Source: a virus
IMG/VR virus record: IMGVR_UViG_3300042345_000296
Span: 1 to 31,134 of that record
Length of the DNA: 31,134 bases
Reading direction: 5' to 3' (one strand)
This document shows, piece by piece, positions 7,291 through 15,732 of this stretch (the first letter of the stretch is position 1; every line of letters begins with the position of its first letter). A program made the translations under genes and the position numbers. The notes below the pieces were generated by a model. The model saw nothing but the letters and a program-made list of their open reading frames with translations, had not been told where the DNA came from and ran no database searches.

Positions 7291-9225
7291 ATGGCAGATA
7301 CCGGTAAACAAAGTCCCTTAGGCGTAAACGTAATAGGATCGATATTAGATAATATCGGTTTCTGGATAAACCCTACGGCTGAAAGTTACATGGGCAGTAA
7401 TAAACTGACATGGACTGAGGTTCCCGGTTCTAATGCTGACTATGCTAAAACTTCAAATAATTTAACATTCGGTAGGACAGTAGAAGAAACATCACTTAAG
7501 TGGATCACATGGTCTATCAATGATGCATTCTTTAGGGGCGCGGCAAGCAAACTTAATCCACTGTTATCGGTCGGCACTATCACAGCAACGACATATAATA
7601 ATCTATTATCTATAGGTCAAGATGCGGCTACAGGTGGAAAATTTTTGCCTGCATTAGGTAATAGCCCACCATATGATAACTGGACTAGGCAGAATGTTAA
7701 CACATGGGATCCTACGTATACGTGGAAGAATCCACATCCTGAACTATACTCGCATGAATTAGCAGGTCCACCTGCATTCTCAGGATATGGATTGTTTAGT
7801 TGGACTAATCCTATATATGAAGGTTCATATTCTGTTAGTAGTCCTTTCGACCCTCCCACTAGAGTTAAGTACGCTTACATCAATGAAGGTCAATTAGCAA
7901 GTTGGTGGCCGTTCAAGGCTACAACGTCATCCGGTGTAGTACCTAACAGGGGAATCACTCAGTGGGGTTGGTTGAGAGTGATTCCGTTACAAGCATGGAA
8001 TGAATTTGATTTCAACAACGAGTTAAAAATAAAAGGGTATAATCCACAAAGATATTGGATCCAAGAACCTTTGAATACTCCTGAGTACAGAATGTTTGTA
8101 GATAGTTTCATGAGTTTCTATGGATTCATGCAATCTACAAATGAAGCGATATATTCTATAACAAACAGCCGATCTTTCTTGAAGGGAACGTATTCAAATA
8201 TGGACGATCTCATCACGGCTGACGTAGCAGGAGCATCATTAGCATTTAAAGAATTCGGTCAAGATTTATTGAACTTAGGTAAGATAATTGATTGGCAGTA
8301 TATAAAGTCATTTGGTCTACCATCTACATTACTAAAAACTCTAAACAACAATAATGCGATAAATGGCAGTTTGAATTTAGCACTGTTGACTTCTGGTATA
8401 CCGCAAGCACGAATCACTGATATTGCTACAGGTTCTGAGACTGCCACAAAAGAAGAAGAACAAAAAATGTATGGTTCCTTCTTAGTTATTGTTGGACAAG
8501 ATTTAAAAGAAATATTAACTACTTGCTTTTGTAGTACAGTAGGTATAACTACGTTAGGTGATTGTCTCAACATCAAAAAACTATTTCCTAATAGTTATAG
8601 CACGTTGACAGTGCCTACATACAATGTATCACAAAGCGCCGTACAAAGTGCAAAAACTTATTATCCGTTGTTCCAGCCAAATACAGGTAACGTCAACCCG
8701 ACATTAGATTCTCCGGCTATGCAAGATAAGATAGGCACGTTAGTACCACCTGGGGCACCTCCTATCACTCTAGTTCCTCCTATGATAGAAACTAGCGTCA
8801 GCGAAAGTAATTTCGGTCTGACTAATAACAGTGTAGATGTATCGGTGACAGAAAACAAGATGGCTATAGCAGAAGGTGTATTAACATCAGAAACTTTAGC
8901 AGCGGTACAGGATGTACCTAACACTCCTAAGTTATTGCAAGAGAATGTTGATACTAATCCTACTGTAAACTCTGCAATTATTTCAACGGGAGAGTTCTTA
9001 GCACAAGGTTTTGTTAAGGCAACGGCTAGAGAAATTCAAAACGCACCTAATATACCTGCACCAACCCCGCAACCTACACCTAACGTGATTTCAGAAAACA
9101 CACCTAATAAATCAGGTGTAGGAATATCAGGTTCAGGTATAGGAACAATATCACCGACGGGTGGAAAAACTAGCCTCGGTGGCGGATTTTTCCAAGATGA
9201 TATAGGTCAATTGGACGATAAATGA
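7291..9225 (+). CDS. Large virion structural protein (baseplate/tail, unassigned)
   Basis: 644 residues, family not named with certainty. The N-terminal two thirds are rich in aromatic residues, Asn, Ser and Thr (for example GFWINPTAESYMGSNKLTW and many W/Y-P motifs), typical of tail or baseplate proteins. A Cys-containing stretch near residues 410-430 (TTCFCSTVGITTLGDCLNIK) may be a structural site. The last 150 residues are low-complexity, Pro/Thr/Asn-rich with many TPxPxPTP-like repeats and end in a Gly-rich tail, so they may be disordered or decorating. It lies between the PAAR protein and another large structural protein in a compact operon, which is the main reason for the tail assignment. 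Confidence 0.7.
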   Translation: MADTGKQSPLGVNVIGSILDNIGFWINPTAESYMGSNKLTWTEVPGSNADYAKTSNNLTFGRTVEETSLKWITWSINDAFFRGAASKLNPLLSVGTITATTYNNLLSIGQDAATGGKFLPALGNSPPYDNWTRQNVNTWDPTYTWKNPHPELYSHELAGPPAFSGYGLFSWTNPIYEGSYSVSSPFDPPTRVKYAYINEGQLASWWPFKATTSSGVVPNRGITQWGWLRVIPLQAWNEFDFNNELKIKGYNPQRYWIQEPLNTPEYRMFVDSFMSFYGFMQSTNEAIYSITNSRSFLKGTYSNMDDLITADVAGASLAFKEFGQDLLNLGKIIDWQYIKSFGLPSTLLKTLNNNNAINGSLNLALLTSGIPQARITDIATGSETATKEEEQKMYGSFLVIVGQDLKEILTTCFCSTVGITTLGDCLNIKKLFPNSYSTLTVPTYNVSQSAVQSAKTYYPLFQPNTGNVNPTLDSPAMQDKIGTLVPPGAPPITLVPPMIETSVSESNFGLTNNSVDVSVTENKMAIAEGVLTSETLAAVQDVPNTPKLLQENVDTNPTVNSAIISTGEFLAQGFVKATAREIQNAPNIPAPTPQPTPNVISENTPNKSGVGISGSGIGTISPTGGKTSLGGGFFQDDIGQLDDK

Positions 9226-9226
9226 T

Positions 9227-11497
9227 ATGGCTATGACACCACCACCAGAAGGCTTTGATTCATATCTTGATGGCATATTGCCACCTGATCAGGCTATATT
9301 AGCCGGCGCCTTTGCGTACACTATGCAACAGGTTAGAAATATAGATAAAGTTCCTGCAACTGACTTTGCTAAAGTAGTATACAGCATGGAGAACGCTTCA
9401 GTAGGACTACCGCAAATAAACGGTAGCGTTGTTGATAATTTTCAGATACCTACAAATAAACCATTAGCCGACAACGGCACTAGAAAAGAAGCGTTGGGCG
9501 CGGGCCCGCAAGGCACTTATACCATGAGCAATTTCTTTGGTGCTATGAGTGGTCTTCCTTATCCTTGGGTAAGAATGACACAGTTGATCAAAGATACAGA
9601 AACATTTAAGTTGAGAAATACATATCAAGAAATGTTTCTAGCAGTTACATGGCAAGAAGCATCGATGGACATCTTGCAACCAGATTATTATAAAATTGCA
9701 AAACCTTATGTGGCTCCTACAGTAACACCTAACAATACTAACCCTGATTATCAACCTGACGGTACTGTGAAGACCGCAGGATCATTTACAGTAGGTTGGG
9801 AGTTCACTATTACTACTGTAGGCACTACTGATTTTACTTTGATAGGCGCCGCAAGTAATACAGTTGGGGTGACTTTTGTTGCTACCGGCGCCGGCGCAGG
9901 TGACGGTACTGCGACCCCGGTCGTTAACTTAAATCAATATGTAAATCCTACTACAGGCGCAGAAACAAAAAGCCCTTCATATTATAGTGACGGTGGTGAG
10001 CGCGAGTATTATGACTGGTATTATACAGTACAATGTATGCAAATTGAAGATGGCGGCGGATATGGAAGAGGATCTGCACCTCCGCCTAAAGTACAAGTCG
10101 CCATACGTTTTCCAAATGGATCATATGATACTGTTAGAAACATAAATGTAGGCACTGTGCCAAATCCGATTTGGACTTCTCCTACTAGAGCCAATGTGAC
10201 TACAGTACAAGGTACTAATCCACAGGACTGTGCATCGATAGAACGTAAGTCATATGGTAGAGTGACTGCAAGAATAAACAATGGCGGAGCATACTTGTGG
10301 CTACCACTAGACCCGCAACAGAAAGATATATATGGCAGACCTTGGGAAGATAAGACAGGTCAAGATACAGTGTTGTATGTTGATGGCAACCCGGTCGCTA
10401 ATCCTCCACCTACACCAGTCTACCCGCCGAGACCAGAACAAGAGATAAGAGGTACATCATTGTCGGATCCTGGCATGATGCCTATAGAAACTATAACGAT
10501 TGAATATCCGCCTATACAGCCTTTACCTGTACAGGCAAACGGCAATAAAGCAGTTGATGGTGTTAACACACAAGGAAGGGTCACTTGTAGATTTGGACTT
10601 ATGCCTAACCCACCTGCTACAGTTTTCTGGACTAGCCCTGGTAATAGTGTGACTCAAGGTTATATCAATCAAGCGAACATAGAGATTCAAACGGTTATCG
10701 CACCTACAACCCCCTATTATCAAGAATTGTACAACTTGTGGGAAATTTTAGGCATTAATATAAAATTAGAGCAACGTTCACGTTATATCGCACTTGCCCC
10801 GGTACCCGTGCCTTGGGACACAAGATATGCAGATATACCTGTGTCATTGAACGGTTTCGTTGATAGCATACCTGAATTTGCTCAACAAACTGAACCAAAC
10901 ATGGCAGCACAGACTTTAGAAAACATCAGCAATGTCACTACACCAGGCGGCCAAAGCGTAGTAGCGCAGATGAGACAAGAGAGAAATCAGACTAGACTAG
11001 CAGAGATAGGCATAGAGTTAGATAACGGTATGGGCAAAAAACTACCACCTAGAGAGCAAACAAGGTGGATGGTCAACGGCACACTACCTACAGCAATAAC
11101 AGGTATACCTGGCGCTACTGGAGCAGACATAGACACACCGATATATGTCATACCATCCTATCCTACTATAACTGTACCTATAACTTATTGGGATTGTGTA
11201 GATAATACATTAAAGATCGTCACTAACTTAGCACCAGGAACTATAAGACCTATACTAGAAGGAGAGGGATGTCCTATAGTGGGCCCAGAAATACCAGTAG
11301 GTCCTGGACCCGAATTCCCGCCCCCGGGGAATCCGTTTGATCCAGGCGGAAATAATGGATCAAATCCGGGAGGTGAAAAACCGCCCGCTAATACTAATAG
11401 AAATACTACTAGTACAACACTGCGTCCAAGCACATATTCTGTGCAAGATGCTATAGATAGGGTAATATCGTGCAACTGCGACTGCTGGATAGAATGA
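9227..11497 (+). CDS. Large virion structural protein with inserted VGTTDFTLIG-type module
   Basis: 756 residues. Residues about 184-230 carry the module FTITTVGTTDFTLIGAASN followed by GVTFVATGAGAGDGTA, a short beta module seen, as I recall, in many environmental phage structural proteins. Around it the protein is strand-rich and proline-rich; the region near residues 500-600 (YYQELYNLWEILGINIKLEQ) is helical. The tail from about residue 690 is Pro/Gly/Asn low complexity and the end is CNCDCWIE, a short Cys-rich finish. It starts one base after the previous stop and is the last gene before a roughly 95-nt gap. Function is inferred from composition and neighbours only. Confidence 0.7.
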   Translation: MAMTPPPEGFDSYLDGILPPDQAILAGAFAYTMQQVRNIDKVPATDFAKVVYSMENASVGLPQINGSVVDNFQIPTNKPLADNGTRKEALGAGPQGTYTMSNFFGAMSGLPYPWVRMTQLIKDTETFKLRNTYQEMFLAVTWQEASMDILQPDYYKIAKPYVAPTVTPNNTNPDYQPDGTVKTAGSFTVGWEFTITTVGTTDFTLIGAASNTVGVTFVATGAGAGDGTATPVVNLNQYVNPTTGAETKSPSYYSDGGEREYYDWYYTVQCMQIEDGGGYGRGSAPPPKVQVAIRFPNGSYDTVRNINVGTVPNPIWTSPTRANVTTVQGTNPQDCASIERKSYGRVTARINNGGAYLWLPLDPQQKDIYGRPWEDKTGQDTVLYVDGNPVANPPPTPVYPPRPEQEIRGTSLSDPGMMPIETITIEYPPIQPLPVQANGNKAVDGVNTQGRVTCRFGLMPNPPATVFWTSPGNSVTQGYINQANIEIQTVIAPTTPYYQELYNLWEILGINIKLEQRSRYIALAPVPVPWDTRYADIPVSLNGFVDSIPEFAQQTEPNMAAQTLENISNVTTPGGQSVVAQMRQERNQTRLAEIGIELDNGMGKKLPPREQTRWMVNGTLPTAITGIPGATGADIDTPIYVIPSYPTITVPITYWDCVDNTLKIVTNLAPGTIRPILEGEGCPIVGPEIPVGPGPEFPPPGNPFDPGGNNGSNPGGEKPPANTNRNTTSTTLRPSTYSVQDAIDRVISCNCDCWIE

Positions 11498-11593
11498 TGT
11501 CCAAAATGTTTGCAGTAATTAAAACAATAAGTTAAGATAGATACTTATTGTGTCTTATCTAAAGGCAGAGGGCAACCAGCCGAGGAGAAAGAA

Positions 11594-12121
11594 ATGGAAA
11601 AATCATTACAGAGTATCAATCTGTTGATCGGACTTTTGTTTGTAGCATTGCTAACGTTCATGATAAGCAATAACAGGATCAAGATGATCAAAGCAAACAC
11701 GGCCGCAAAAACAGAAAGCGTTGAGAGCATAGAGAAGAACCTTTCTTGTCTAGCACTTAACATTTATAGAGAAGCAGGCCATGAGCCTTTCGAGGGAAAG
11801 GTCGCTGTAGCACAGGTAACTATAAATCGTACACGCGACCCTAATTTCCCTGATACTGTATGCGAAGTAGTGTATCAGAAAAATTCGTTTATGGGTAAAG
11901 TTGTATGCCAATTTAGTTGGTATTGTGACAATGCACACAGAATGCGCCCTATAAACAAACAGGCGTATGAAGAGAGTTACAAAGTAGCCAAGATGGTCTA
12001 CTTAGAAGACTTCAAGTTGGAAGGACTTAAGGATGCGTTATATTATCACGCAGACTATGTAAATCCAAACTGGAGAAAAAAGAAAATAACCAAGATAGGA
12101 GCACATATTTTCTATGAATAA
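11594..12121 (+). CDS. SleB/CwlJ-family cell wall hydrolase (endolysin)
   Basis: 175 residues. It has a hydrophobic helix at residues 8-24 (INLLIGLLFVALLTFMI) followed by a positively charged stretch, then a SleB/Hydrolase_2 domain: CLALNIYREAGHEPFEGKVA with the catalytic Glu60, AQVTINRT, the NSFMG loop, CQFSWYCD, and the closing DALYYHADYVNPNW. The family cleaves peptidoglycan as a lytic transglycosylase. The N-terminal helix lacks a clear cleavage site, so it may be a signal-arrest-release anchor, a known endolysin secretion route. GAGGAGA before the ATG is a good ribosome-binding site. The next gene overlaps its end by 8 bases and encodes a membrane protein, a typical lysis pair. Confidence 0.87.
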   Translation: MEKSLQSINLLIGLLFVALLTFMISNNRIKMIKANTAAKTESVESIEKNLSCLALNIYREAGHEPFEGKVAVAQVTINRTRDPNFPDTVCEVVYQKNSFMGKVVCQFSWYCDNAHRMRPINKQAYEESYKVAKMVYLEDFKLEGLKDALYYHADYVNPNWRKKKITKIGAHIFYE

Positions 12122-12476
12122 TGACCTTAAACTCAACACGGAAAACAACTTCATGGATAAAACATATGATTATACCAAGCGTTTTTTCAAACGCATGTGG
12201 TTAGAGTTTAGAGCAAGCATTCGCAAAGTCACAATCGATGGTATCGGTTGGACGGCATTGTTGACATTACACGCAGTCACTATTCCTACATTGATTGGAT
12301 TGATGACTGGATTGAGCGACAAGACACCACCAATCGATATGGTATTGATTTTGTGGATCGGTATGGCATTGTTCTATCTAAAGAGTATTCTTGAAAAGAA
12401 CGTTGTTAGCATCATCATTATTGGTCTTGGATTTATCGCACAAAGTGTACTGATGGCTCTTGTTTTCTTTAAATAA
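12114..12476 (+). CDS. Small 3-helix membrane protein, candidate holin
   Basis: 120 residues with a soluble basic N-terminus (residues 1-45) and three predicted membrane segments: about 46-68 (GWTALLTLHAVTIPTLIGLM), 74-92 (IDMVLILWIGMALFYLKSI) and 97-119 (VVSIIIIGLGFIAQSVLMAL). It overlaps the lysin gene by 8 bases. Three membrane segments, small size and a position directly after the lysin fit a holin, but no family match is recognised. The long N-terminal soluble part is atypical for a class I holin, so an inner-membrane or antiholin role is also possible. Confidence 0.7.
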   Translation: MNNDLKLNTENNFMDKTYDYTKRFFKRMWLEFRASIRKVTIDGIGWTALLTLHAVTIPTLIGLMTGLSDKTPPIDMVLILWIGMALFYLKSILEKNVVSIIIIGLGFIAQSVLMALVFFK

Positions 12477-12480
12477 GAGT

Positions 12481-12987
12481 GTGAGCGAAGATCCTAATAA
12501 AAACAATTCCGCAAAAGGACGAGAGAGTTTCGATGTAACAGTCGGAAACTCTCTTGTTTCTTTTTTTAATAGGAATGCGACCAACTATCCTACAGAAGTA
12601 GGTGCACCTAAATTTGACCTAGTCCCGGTCACTAAACAAAAAGACATCATGCTCAATGTGGCTAGACTTCATGCTAGCCAAGAATATGATCGTATCATGG
12701 AACTTGTTAATGTATTGCAGAAACAAGCACAACAGATACAGCATAGATTGAAACTCACCGATATGGTACACGGTGCAAAATACAATTTTCAATTGTACCA
12801 TAATCAATGTTATTGGCTTGCGTTTGATCATAGAAAAAACTATACTATACTTACTCCGTTAGGCCCTACAGATTGGTGTACTGGAGCCCCGCATGAGTAT
12901 GAGTACATCACAAGAGTAAAATGGCTAGGTGACTATACTTGGATAGAAGTTAACCCTGACGGAACAGACGGACAACAAACATTATGA
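12481..12987 (+). CDS. DUF2452-family protein
   Basis: 168 residues from the GTG at 12481, four bases after the previous stop (a TTG at 12460 is a less likely alternative). The match to DUF2452 spans residues about 42-165: KFDLVPV, a long amphipathic helix (RIMELVNVLQKQAQQIQHRL), MVHGAKYNF, YHNQCYWLAF, and a C-terminal VKWLGDYTWIEV. The family is small, of unknown function, and occurs in bacteria and phages. Oddity: the first 30 codons contain a strong hairpin followed by a T-run (12522-12567), so transcription from upstream may end inside this gene unless an antiterminator acts. It ends in an ATGA overlap with the next gene. Confidence 0.82.
   Translation: MSEDPNKNNSAKGRESFDVTVGNSLVSFFNRNATNYPTEVGAPKFDLVPVTKQKDIMLNVARLHASQEYDRIMELVNVLQKQAQQIQHRLKLTDMVHGAKYNFQLYHNQCYWLAFDHRKNYTILTPLGPTDWCTGAPHEYEYITRVKWLGDYTWIEVNPDGTDGQQTL
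12522..12567 (+). terminator. Rho-independent terminator inside the DUF2452 coding region
   Basis: The arms AGAGAGTTTC (12522-12531) and GAAACTCTCT (12545-12554) pair perfectly over 10 bp with a 13-nt loop, then TGTTTCTTTTTTT follows. This is a textbook intrinsic terminator for the lysis genes, but it lies within the open frame of the next gene, which has no good start downstream of it. Confidence 0.75.
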
Positions 12988-13544
12988 CTAAGATTAGCAA
13001 GAGCCCACAAAGAAATACTTTTCAAAAAGAAAAGTACATTGAGCGTTGCCAAAAAGAAGGTATAGAACCTTCACAGGATTATTTAGACATGTGGCTAGAA
13101 GATGATAAGCGCCGCATGTCTAAATTCAATGATCCACAAAGCAGAGTCAATAATATGGAATATGATTTATTGACTACTGATTGGATATTAGAAAAAGTAC
13201 GTAATGATGAAGCATACGCACAAAATCTATATGCCAGCATGTGTAATACTGATTTTGTCAGAAACGATGTATGGCCATTATTGAAGGGTGAAAAGTGGAG
13301 TTGTAGTTGGCGCTATGCAGGGGGTATCATTGCTGATATGTGCCAAGAGGGAGACTACATAGATTGGTACTGTTCAGGTATACGAGGTGATATGTCTGAA
13401 CCTTTTGATCCTACACCAGAGCAAATCGAACGTATGAAAATAACTGAGCGGTTTGTAGGTGAAGGTCATGTGACTGATGAGATTCGTAGTGACTTATTAA
13501 AGTTAGGATGGGTAGTTATCGATGACGACAGCCAGCCCATATAA
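12984..13544 (+). CDS. Hypothetical protein
   Basis: 186 residues, not recognised. It overlaps the DUF2452 gene by 4 bases (ATGA), so they are coupled. N-terminal 45 residues are highly charged and helical (QRNTFQKEKYIERCQKEG). The middle is rich in Trp, Cys and Asp (WSCSWRYAGGIIADMCQEGD then YIDWYCSGIRGD). The C-terminal part contains EQIERMKITERFVGEGHVTD and LLKLGWVVI, which looks like a small winged helix-like end. No enzymatic motif is clear. The last codons overlap a TATAAATA box serving the next gene. Confidence 0.7.
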   Translation: MTKISKSPQRNTFQKEKYIERCQKEGIEPSQDYLDMWLEDDKRRMSKFNDPQSRVNNMEYDLLTTDWILEKVRNDEAYAQNLYASMCNTDFVRNDVWPLLKGEKWSCSWRYAGGIIADMCQEGDYIDWYCSGIRGDMSEPFDPTPEQIERMKITERFVGEGHVTDEIRSDLLKLGWVVIDDDSQPI

Positions 13545-13547
13545 ATA
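13540..13547 (+). promoter_or_regulatory. T4-type late promoter TATAAATA
   Basis: Exact match to the T4 late promoter core recognised by the gp55 sigma factor. It overlaps the stop of the upstream gene, and the next ATG is only 5 nt downstream (13553). Because T4-type late transcripts start about 5-7 nt after this box, the mRNA would begin at or very near the ATG. Confidence 0.6.
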
Positions 13548-13552
13548 CAGTT

Positions 13553-13699
13553 ATGATCAATTTAAATAACCTTCACGGCGGCATTAAACTCATCAAAGAG
13601 ATAATGGACAAAAATAATAATAAGAGACAACCTTGGTCTAGAGACAAGCAGAAAGAAAAGGTGTCTTCACTTAAAAATTATAAACCTAAATCAAAATGA
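13553..13699 (+). CDS. Small basic hypothetical protein
   Basis: 48 residues, M-I-N-L-N-N-L-H-G-G at the start and a very Lys/Arg/Asn-rich second half (MDKNNNKRQPWSRDKQKEKV). A TATAAATA late-promoter box ends 5 nt before the ATG, and its end overlaps the DUF1289 start by 4 bases (ATGA). Those two facts support translation. The composition suggests a nucleic-acid-binding or disordered peptide; no family is recognised. Confidence 0.55.
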   Translation: MINLNNLHGGIKLIKEIMDKNNNKRQPWSRDKQKEKVSSLKNYKPKSK

Positions 13700-13854
13700 A
13701 TGTTGAATCTCCTTGTATAGGACTATGCAGGCTTGAAAACAAAATATGTATAGGATGCCAGCGCACCGATAAAGAAATTCAACAATGGTACTATGCAGAT
13801 AATCAGCAGAAGTTAAAAATACTTGAAGCAGTAGAAAAAAGACGCAAGCGATAG
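13696..13854 (+). CDS. DUF1289 small zinc-ribbon-like protein
   Basis: 52 residues. The start MNVESPCIGLCRLENKICIG followed by CQRTDKEIQQW matches DUF1289 closely: Cys7 and Cys11 (SPCIGLC) and Cys18 and Cys21 (CIGC), then the (R)TxxEIxxW motif. The four Cys probably bind a metal. DUF1289 proteins are common in proteobacteria, with no proven function; a phage copy suggests capture from a host. It overlaps the preceding small gene by 4 bases and precedes another Cys-containing small protein by 8 bases. Confidence 0.85.
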   Translation: MNVESPCIGLCRLENKICIGCQRTDKEIQQWYYADNQQKLKILEAVEKRRKR

Positions 13855-13862
13855 GGGTAGAT

Positions 13863-14174
13863 ATGAGCGGCGACCAAATCAAAGCAAGAGTTAGTAAGCG
13901 CAGATTAAAAGATGACAACGCAGTTCGCAAACAAGTCAAGATAGCAAAAGCGCATGGTCTTACACCAAAAGATAAGCAACTAAAAGAACCGCATAGATAT
14001 GCAAAACATCATGCTATGGATTGCGGTAATCCCGGCTGCATTTTATGTAGCAATCCTAGACACAACAAATTATTTAAAAAAGATAAACTTACTATTCAGG
14101 AACGAAAGTTCTTTCAAGATGTGGATAACAAAAAGTATAAACACGGTAACGGAAGCATCGAAGAAGATAATTAA
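13863..14174 (+). CDS. Small basic Cys-motif protein
   Basis: 103 residues. The N-terminal 45 residues are basic and helical. The centre has KHHAMDCGNPGCILCSNPR, a C-x4-C-x2-C motif with His nearby that looks metal-binding and occurs in small phage and bacterial proteins of unknown role. The C-terminus is Lys-rich. GGGGTAG before the ATG is a weak ribosome-binding site. The similar size and Cys content to the DUF1289 gene next to it suggest a group of small nucleic-acid or host-interaction proteins, an inference. Confidence 0.75.
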   Translation: MSGDQIKARVSKRRLKDDNAVRKQVKIAKAHGLTPKDKQLKEPHRYAKHHAMDCGNPGCILCSNPRHNKLFKKDKLTIQERKFFQDVDNKKYKHGNGSIEEDN

Positions 14175-14277
14175 TCTATCTTTACTGCTACTATTACTTT
14201 TTGGGCTAAGTCTATTGATCATACCCGCTATAGGTATAATGTTCGGGGCATTACGAAATTTTATGGGCATCTCTTAG
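14119..14277 (+). CDS. Small single-pass membrane peptide
   Basis: 52 residues starting inside the previous gene (56-nt overlap). It has a positively charged front (WITKSINTVTEASKK) and then a long hydrophobic segment at about residues 20-44 (LSLLLLLLFGLSLLIIPAIG). The segment is strong enough to insert in the inner membrane. The codon pattern beyond the end of the previous gene keeps coding only in this frame, which supports it, but there is no clear ribosome-binding site. It may be a small lysis-timing or membrane regulator; unproven. Confidence 0.5.
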   Translation: MWITKSINTVTEASKKIINLSLLLLLLFGLSLLIIPAIGIMFGALRNFMGIS

Positions 14278-14280
14278 GCA

Positions 14281-14288
14281 TATAAGTA
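14281..14288 (+). promoter_or_regulatory. Late-promoter-like box TATAAGTA
   Basis: One base away from the T4 late core TATAAATA and 25 nt before the ahpC ATG (14314), with AGGAG in between. It fits a late promoter driving the five-gene ahpC-ahpD run. Confidence 0.4.
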
Positions 14289-14313
14289 TTTCACTGACCT
14301 ATAGGAGATATAT

Positions 14314-14886
14314 ATGAAAACAGTAGGAGATAAATTAAAGCCCTTCGCCGTAGTTGGCGTTAAGCCAGGCAAGTTGACCCCAGATGATGCTTTTGAAACT
14401 ATCACAGAAAAGAGTTTTGAAGGCAAGTGGAAAGTAATTGTTTACTATCCAAAAGATTTTACTTTTGTCTGCCCAACTGAGATCGTTGCTTATGACAAGT
14501 TGAACAAAGATTTCGCTGATCGTGATGCCGTATTACTAATCGGTAGCACAGACAACGAGTTCTGTAAACTAGCATGGCGCGCAAATCATGAAGATTTGAA
14601 GAAGACTAACAGTTGGATGTTTGCCGATGTTAAGCGCGAGACATACAATGACGTTGATGGTTATAGTAATGAAGGTTTGATCGATCAACTAGGTGTATTC
14701 TACGCACCGGCTGGTGCAGCATTACGCGCCACGTTCATCGTTGACCCACAGAATGTTATTCAGCACGTTACTGTAAACAACTTGAATGTTGGTCGTAGCC
14801 CAGAAGAAACATTGCGTGTACTAGACGCTTGCCAGACAGGTGAACTATGCCCGTGCAATCGTACTATCGGCGGTGAAACACTGTAA
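14314..14886 (+). CDS. ahpC: 2-Cys peroxiredoxin AhpC
   Basis: 190 residues. It reduces H2O2, organic peroxides and peroxynitrite. The peroxidatic Cys53 lies in KDFTFVCPTEIVAYDKLN and the resolving Cys is in the C-terminal GELCPCNRTIGGETL (Cys179/Cys181). The N-terminus MKTVGDKLKPFAVVGVKPGK and the ending resemble betaproteobacterial AhpC from memory. AGGAG precedes the ATG. It is the first gene of an overlapping run ending in an ahpD-like gene, so the peroxidase and its partner are in one transcript. A peroxiredoxin is rare in phages and would protect the infected cell from oxidative bursts or support virion protein folding. Confidence 0.95.
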   Translation: MKTVGDKLKPFAVVGVKPGKLTPDDAFETITEKSFEGKWKVIVYYPKDFTFVCPTEIVAYDKLNKDFADRDAVLLIGSTDNEFCKLAWRANHEDLKKTNSWMFADVKRETYNDVDGYSNEGLIDQLGVFYAPAGAALRATFIVDPQNVIQHVTVNNLNVGRSPEETLRVLDACQTGELCPCNRTIGGETL

Positions 14887-15530
14887 TGCTTGAAACTATC
14901 TGCGAAACGCTTGTAGAGGCTTATCGTAGAAATTGGATCACAAGTCGTGATGGCAATGTTAGTATTCGTCATCACGACCGTGATCACTTCTATATAACAC
15001 CTAGCGGTGTACGTAAGCAAACACTACAGCCTGATCAATTCAAAAAGATAGGCATAATGCATCAACCTATTGATAGATGGAATTGGACTGATTTGCCTTA
15101 CACAGATATAAGCAAAAATCTTAGACCAAGCGGCGAGTTACCATTACATTTTGGTTTACAAAAGATGATGGGGCAACATAGTAACGATGTTCGTGTCGTG
15201 ATGCACTTTCATCCTACATATTGTGTAGCAGCCATGCATGCGGGTATAGATTTAAGCACAGTCGTAAATGATTTTCCCGAACTAAGCCGTTATACAAAAG
15301 TAGCAAAGAATGTACCAGACGTACCTCCTATCAGTCAAGAATTGGCTGATCGTTGTCTTGAGAATCTAGAATTGACTAACAATGGCACTATATCTTATGA
15401 TATAGTTGGCATCAAAGGTCACGGAGTAGTAGCAATTGATACAAGCCCGTGGCGTGCGTTTGAACATATAGAAAGACTAGAACACATTTGTAAGATCGTG
15501 CTTTCTAGCAGAAAGGTTCATAGTGCATGA
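14886..15530 (+). CDS. Class II aldolase/adducin family protein
   Basis: 214 residues. It starts on the last base of the ahpC stop. Class II aldolases (fuculose- or rhamnulose-type) bind one metal ion by three His and use a Glu as base: here His107 and His109 in VMHFHP, His179 in KGHGVVAI, and Glu84 in PSGELPLHFG. The N-terminal RNWITSRDGNVSIRHHDRD is also typical. The substrate cannot be read from sequence, since the family includes sugar phosphate aldolases, epimerases and decarboxylases. It overlaps the DUF2061 gene by 8 bases. Its place between ahpC and ahpD suggests co-capture from a host genome. Confidence 0.9.
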   Translation: MLETICETLVEAYRRNWITSRDGNVSIRHHDRDHFYITPSGVRKQTLQPDQFKKIGIMHQPIDRWNWTDLPYTDISKNLRPSGELPLHFGLQKMMGQHSNDVRVVMHFHPTYCVAAMHAGIDLSTVVNDFPELSRYTKVAKNVPDVPPISQELADRCLENLELTNNGTISYDIVGIKGHGVVAIDTSPWRAFEHIERLEHICKIVLSSRKVHSA

Positions 15531-15732
15531 GTCTAATAAACGCAGTTTAGCAAAAGCAGTAAGTTGGCGAATCACCGGTACTGTAGATACATTCATAATA
15601 AGTTTTTTTGTGACGGGTGAAGTAGCATTAGCGGGTGCTATTGCAGTAACAGAAGTAGTGACGAAAATAGTTTTATATTGGTTGCATGAGAGAGTTTGGA
15701 ATAAAGTGAAGTGGGGTAAGACAGATGCTTGA
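15523..15732 (+). CDS. DUF2061 small membrane protein
   Basis: 69 residues from a GTG at 15523 that overlaps the aldolase stop. RSLAKAVSWRITGTVDTFII and LAGAIAVTEVVTKIVLYWLH with ERVWNKV match DUF2061 very well; the family has two membrane helices (about residues 19-37 and 41-59) and an ending like HERVWNK. Function is unknown; such genes sit beside various metabolic genes in bacteria and occur in phage auxiliary regions. No ATG is available in frame near the start, so GTG is likely. It overlaps the next gene by 8 bases. Confidence 0.87.
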   Translation: MHESNKRSLAKAVSWRITGTVDTFIISFFVTGEVALAGAIAVTEVVTKIVLYWLHERVWNKVKWGKTDA

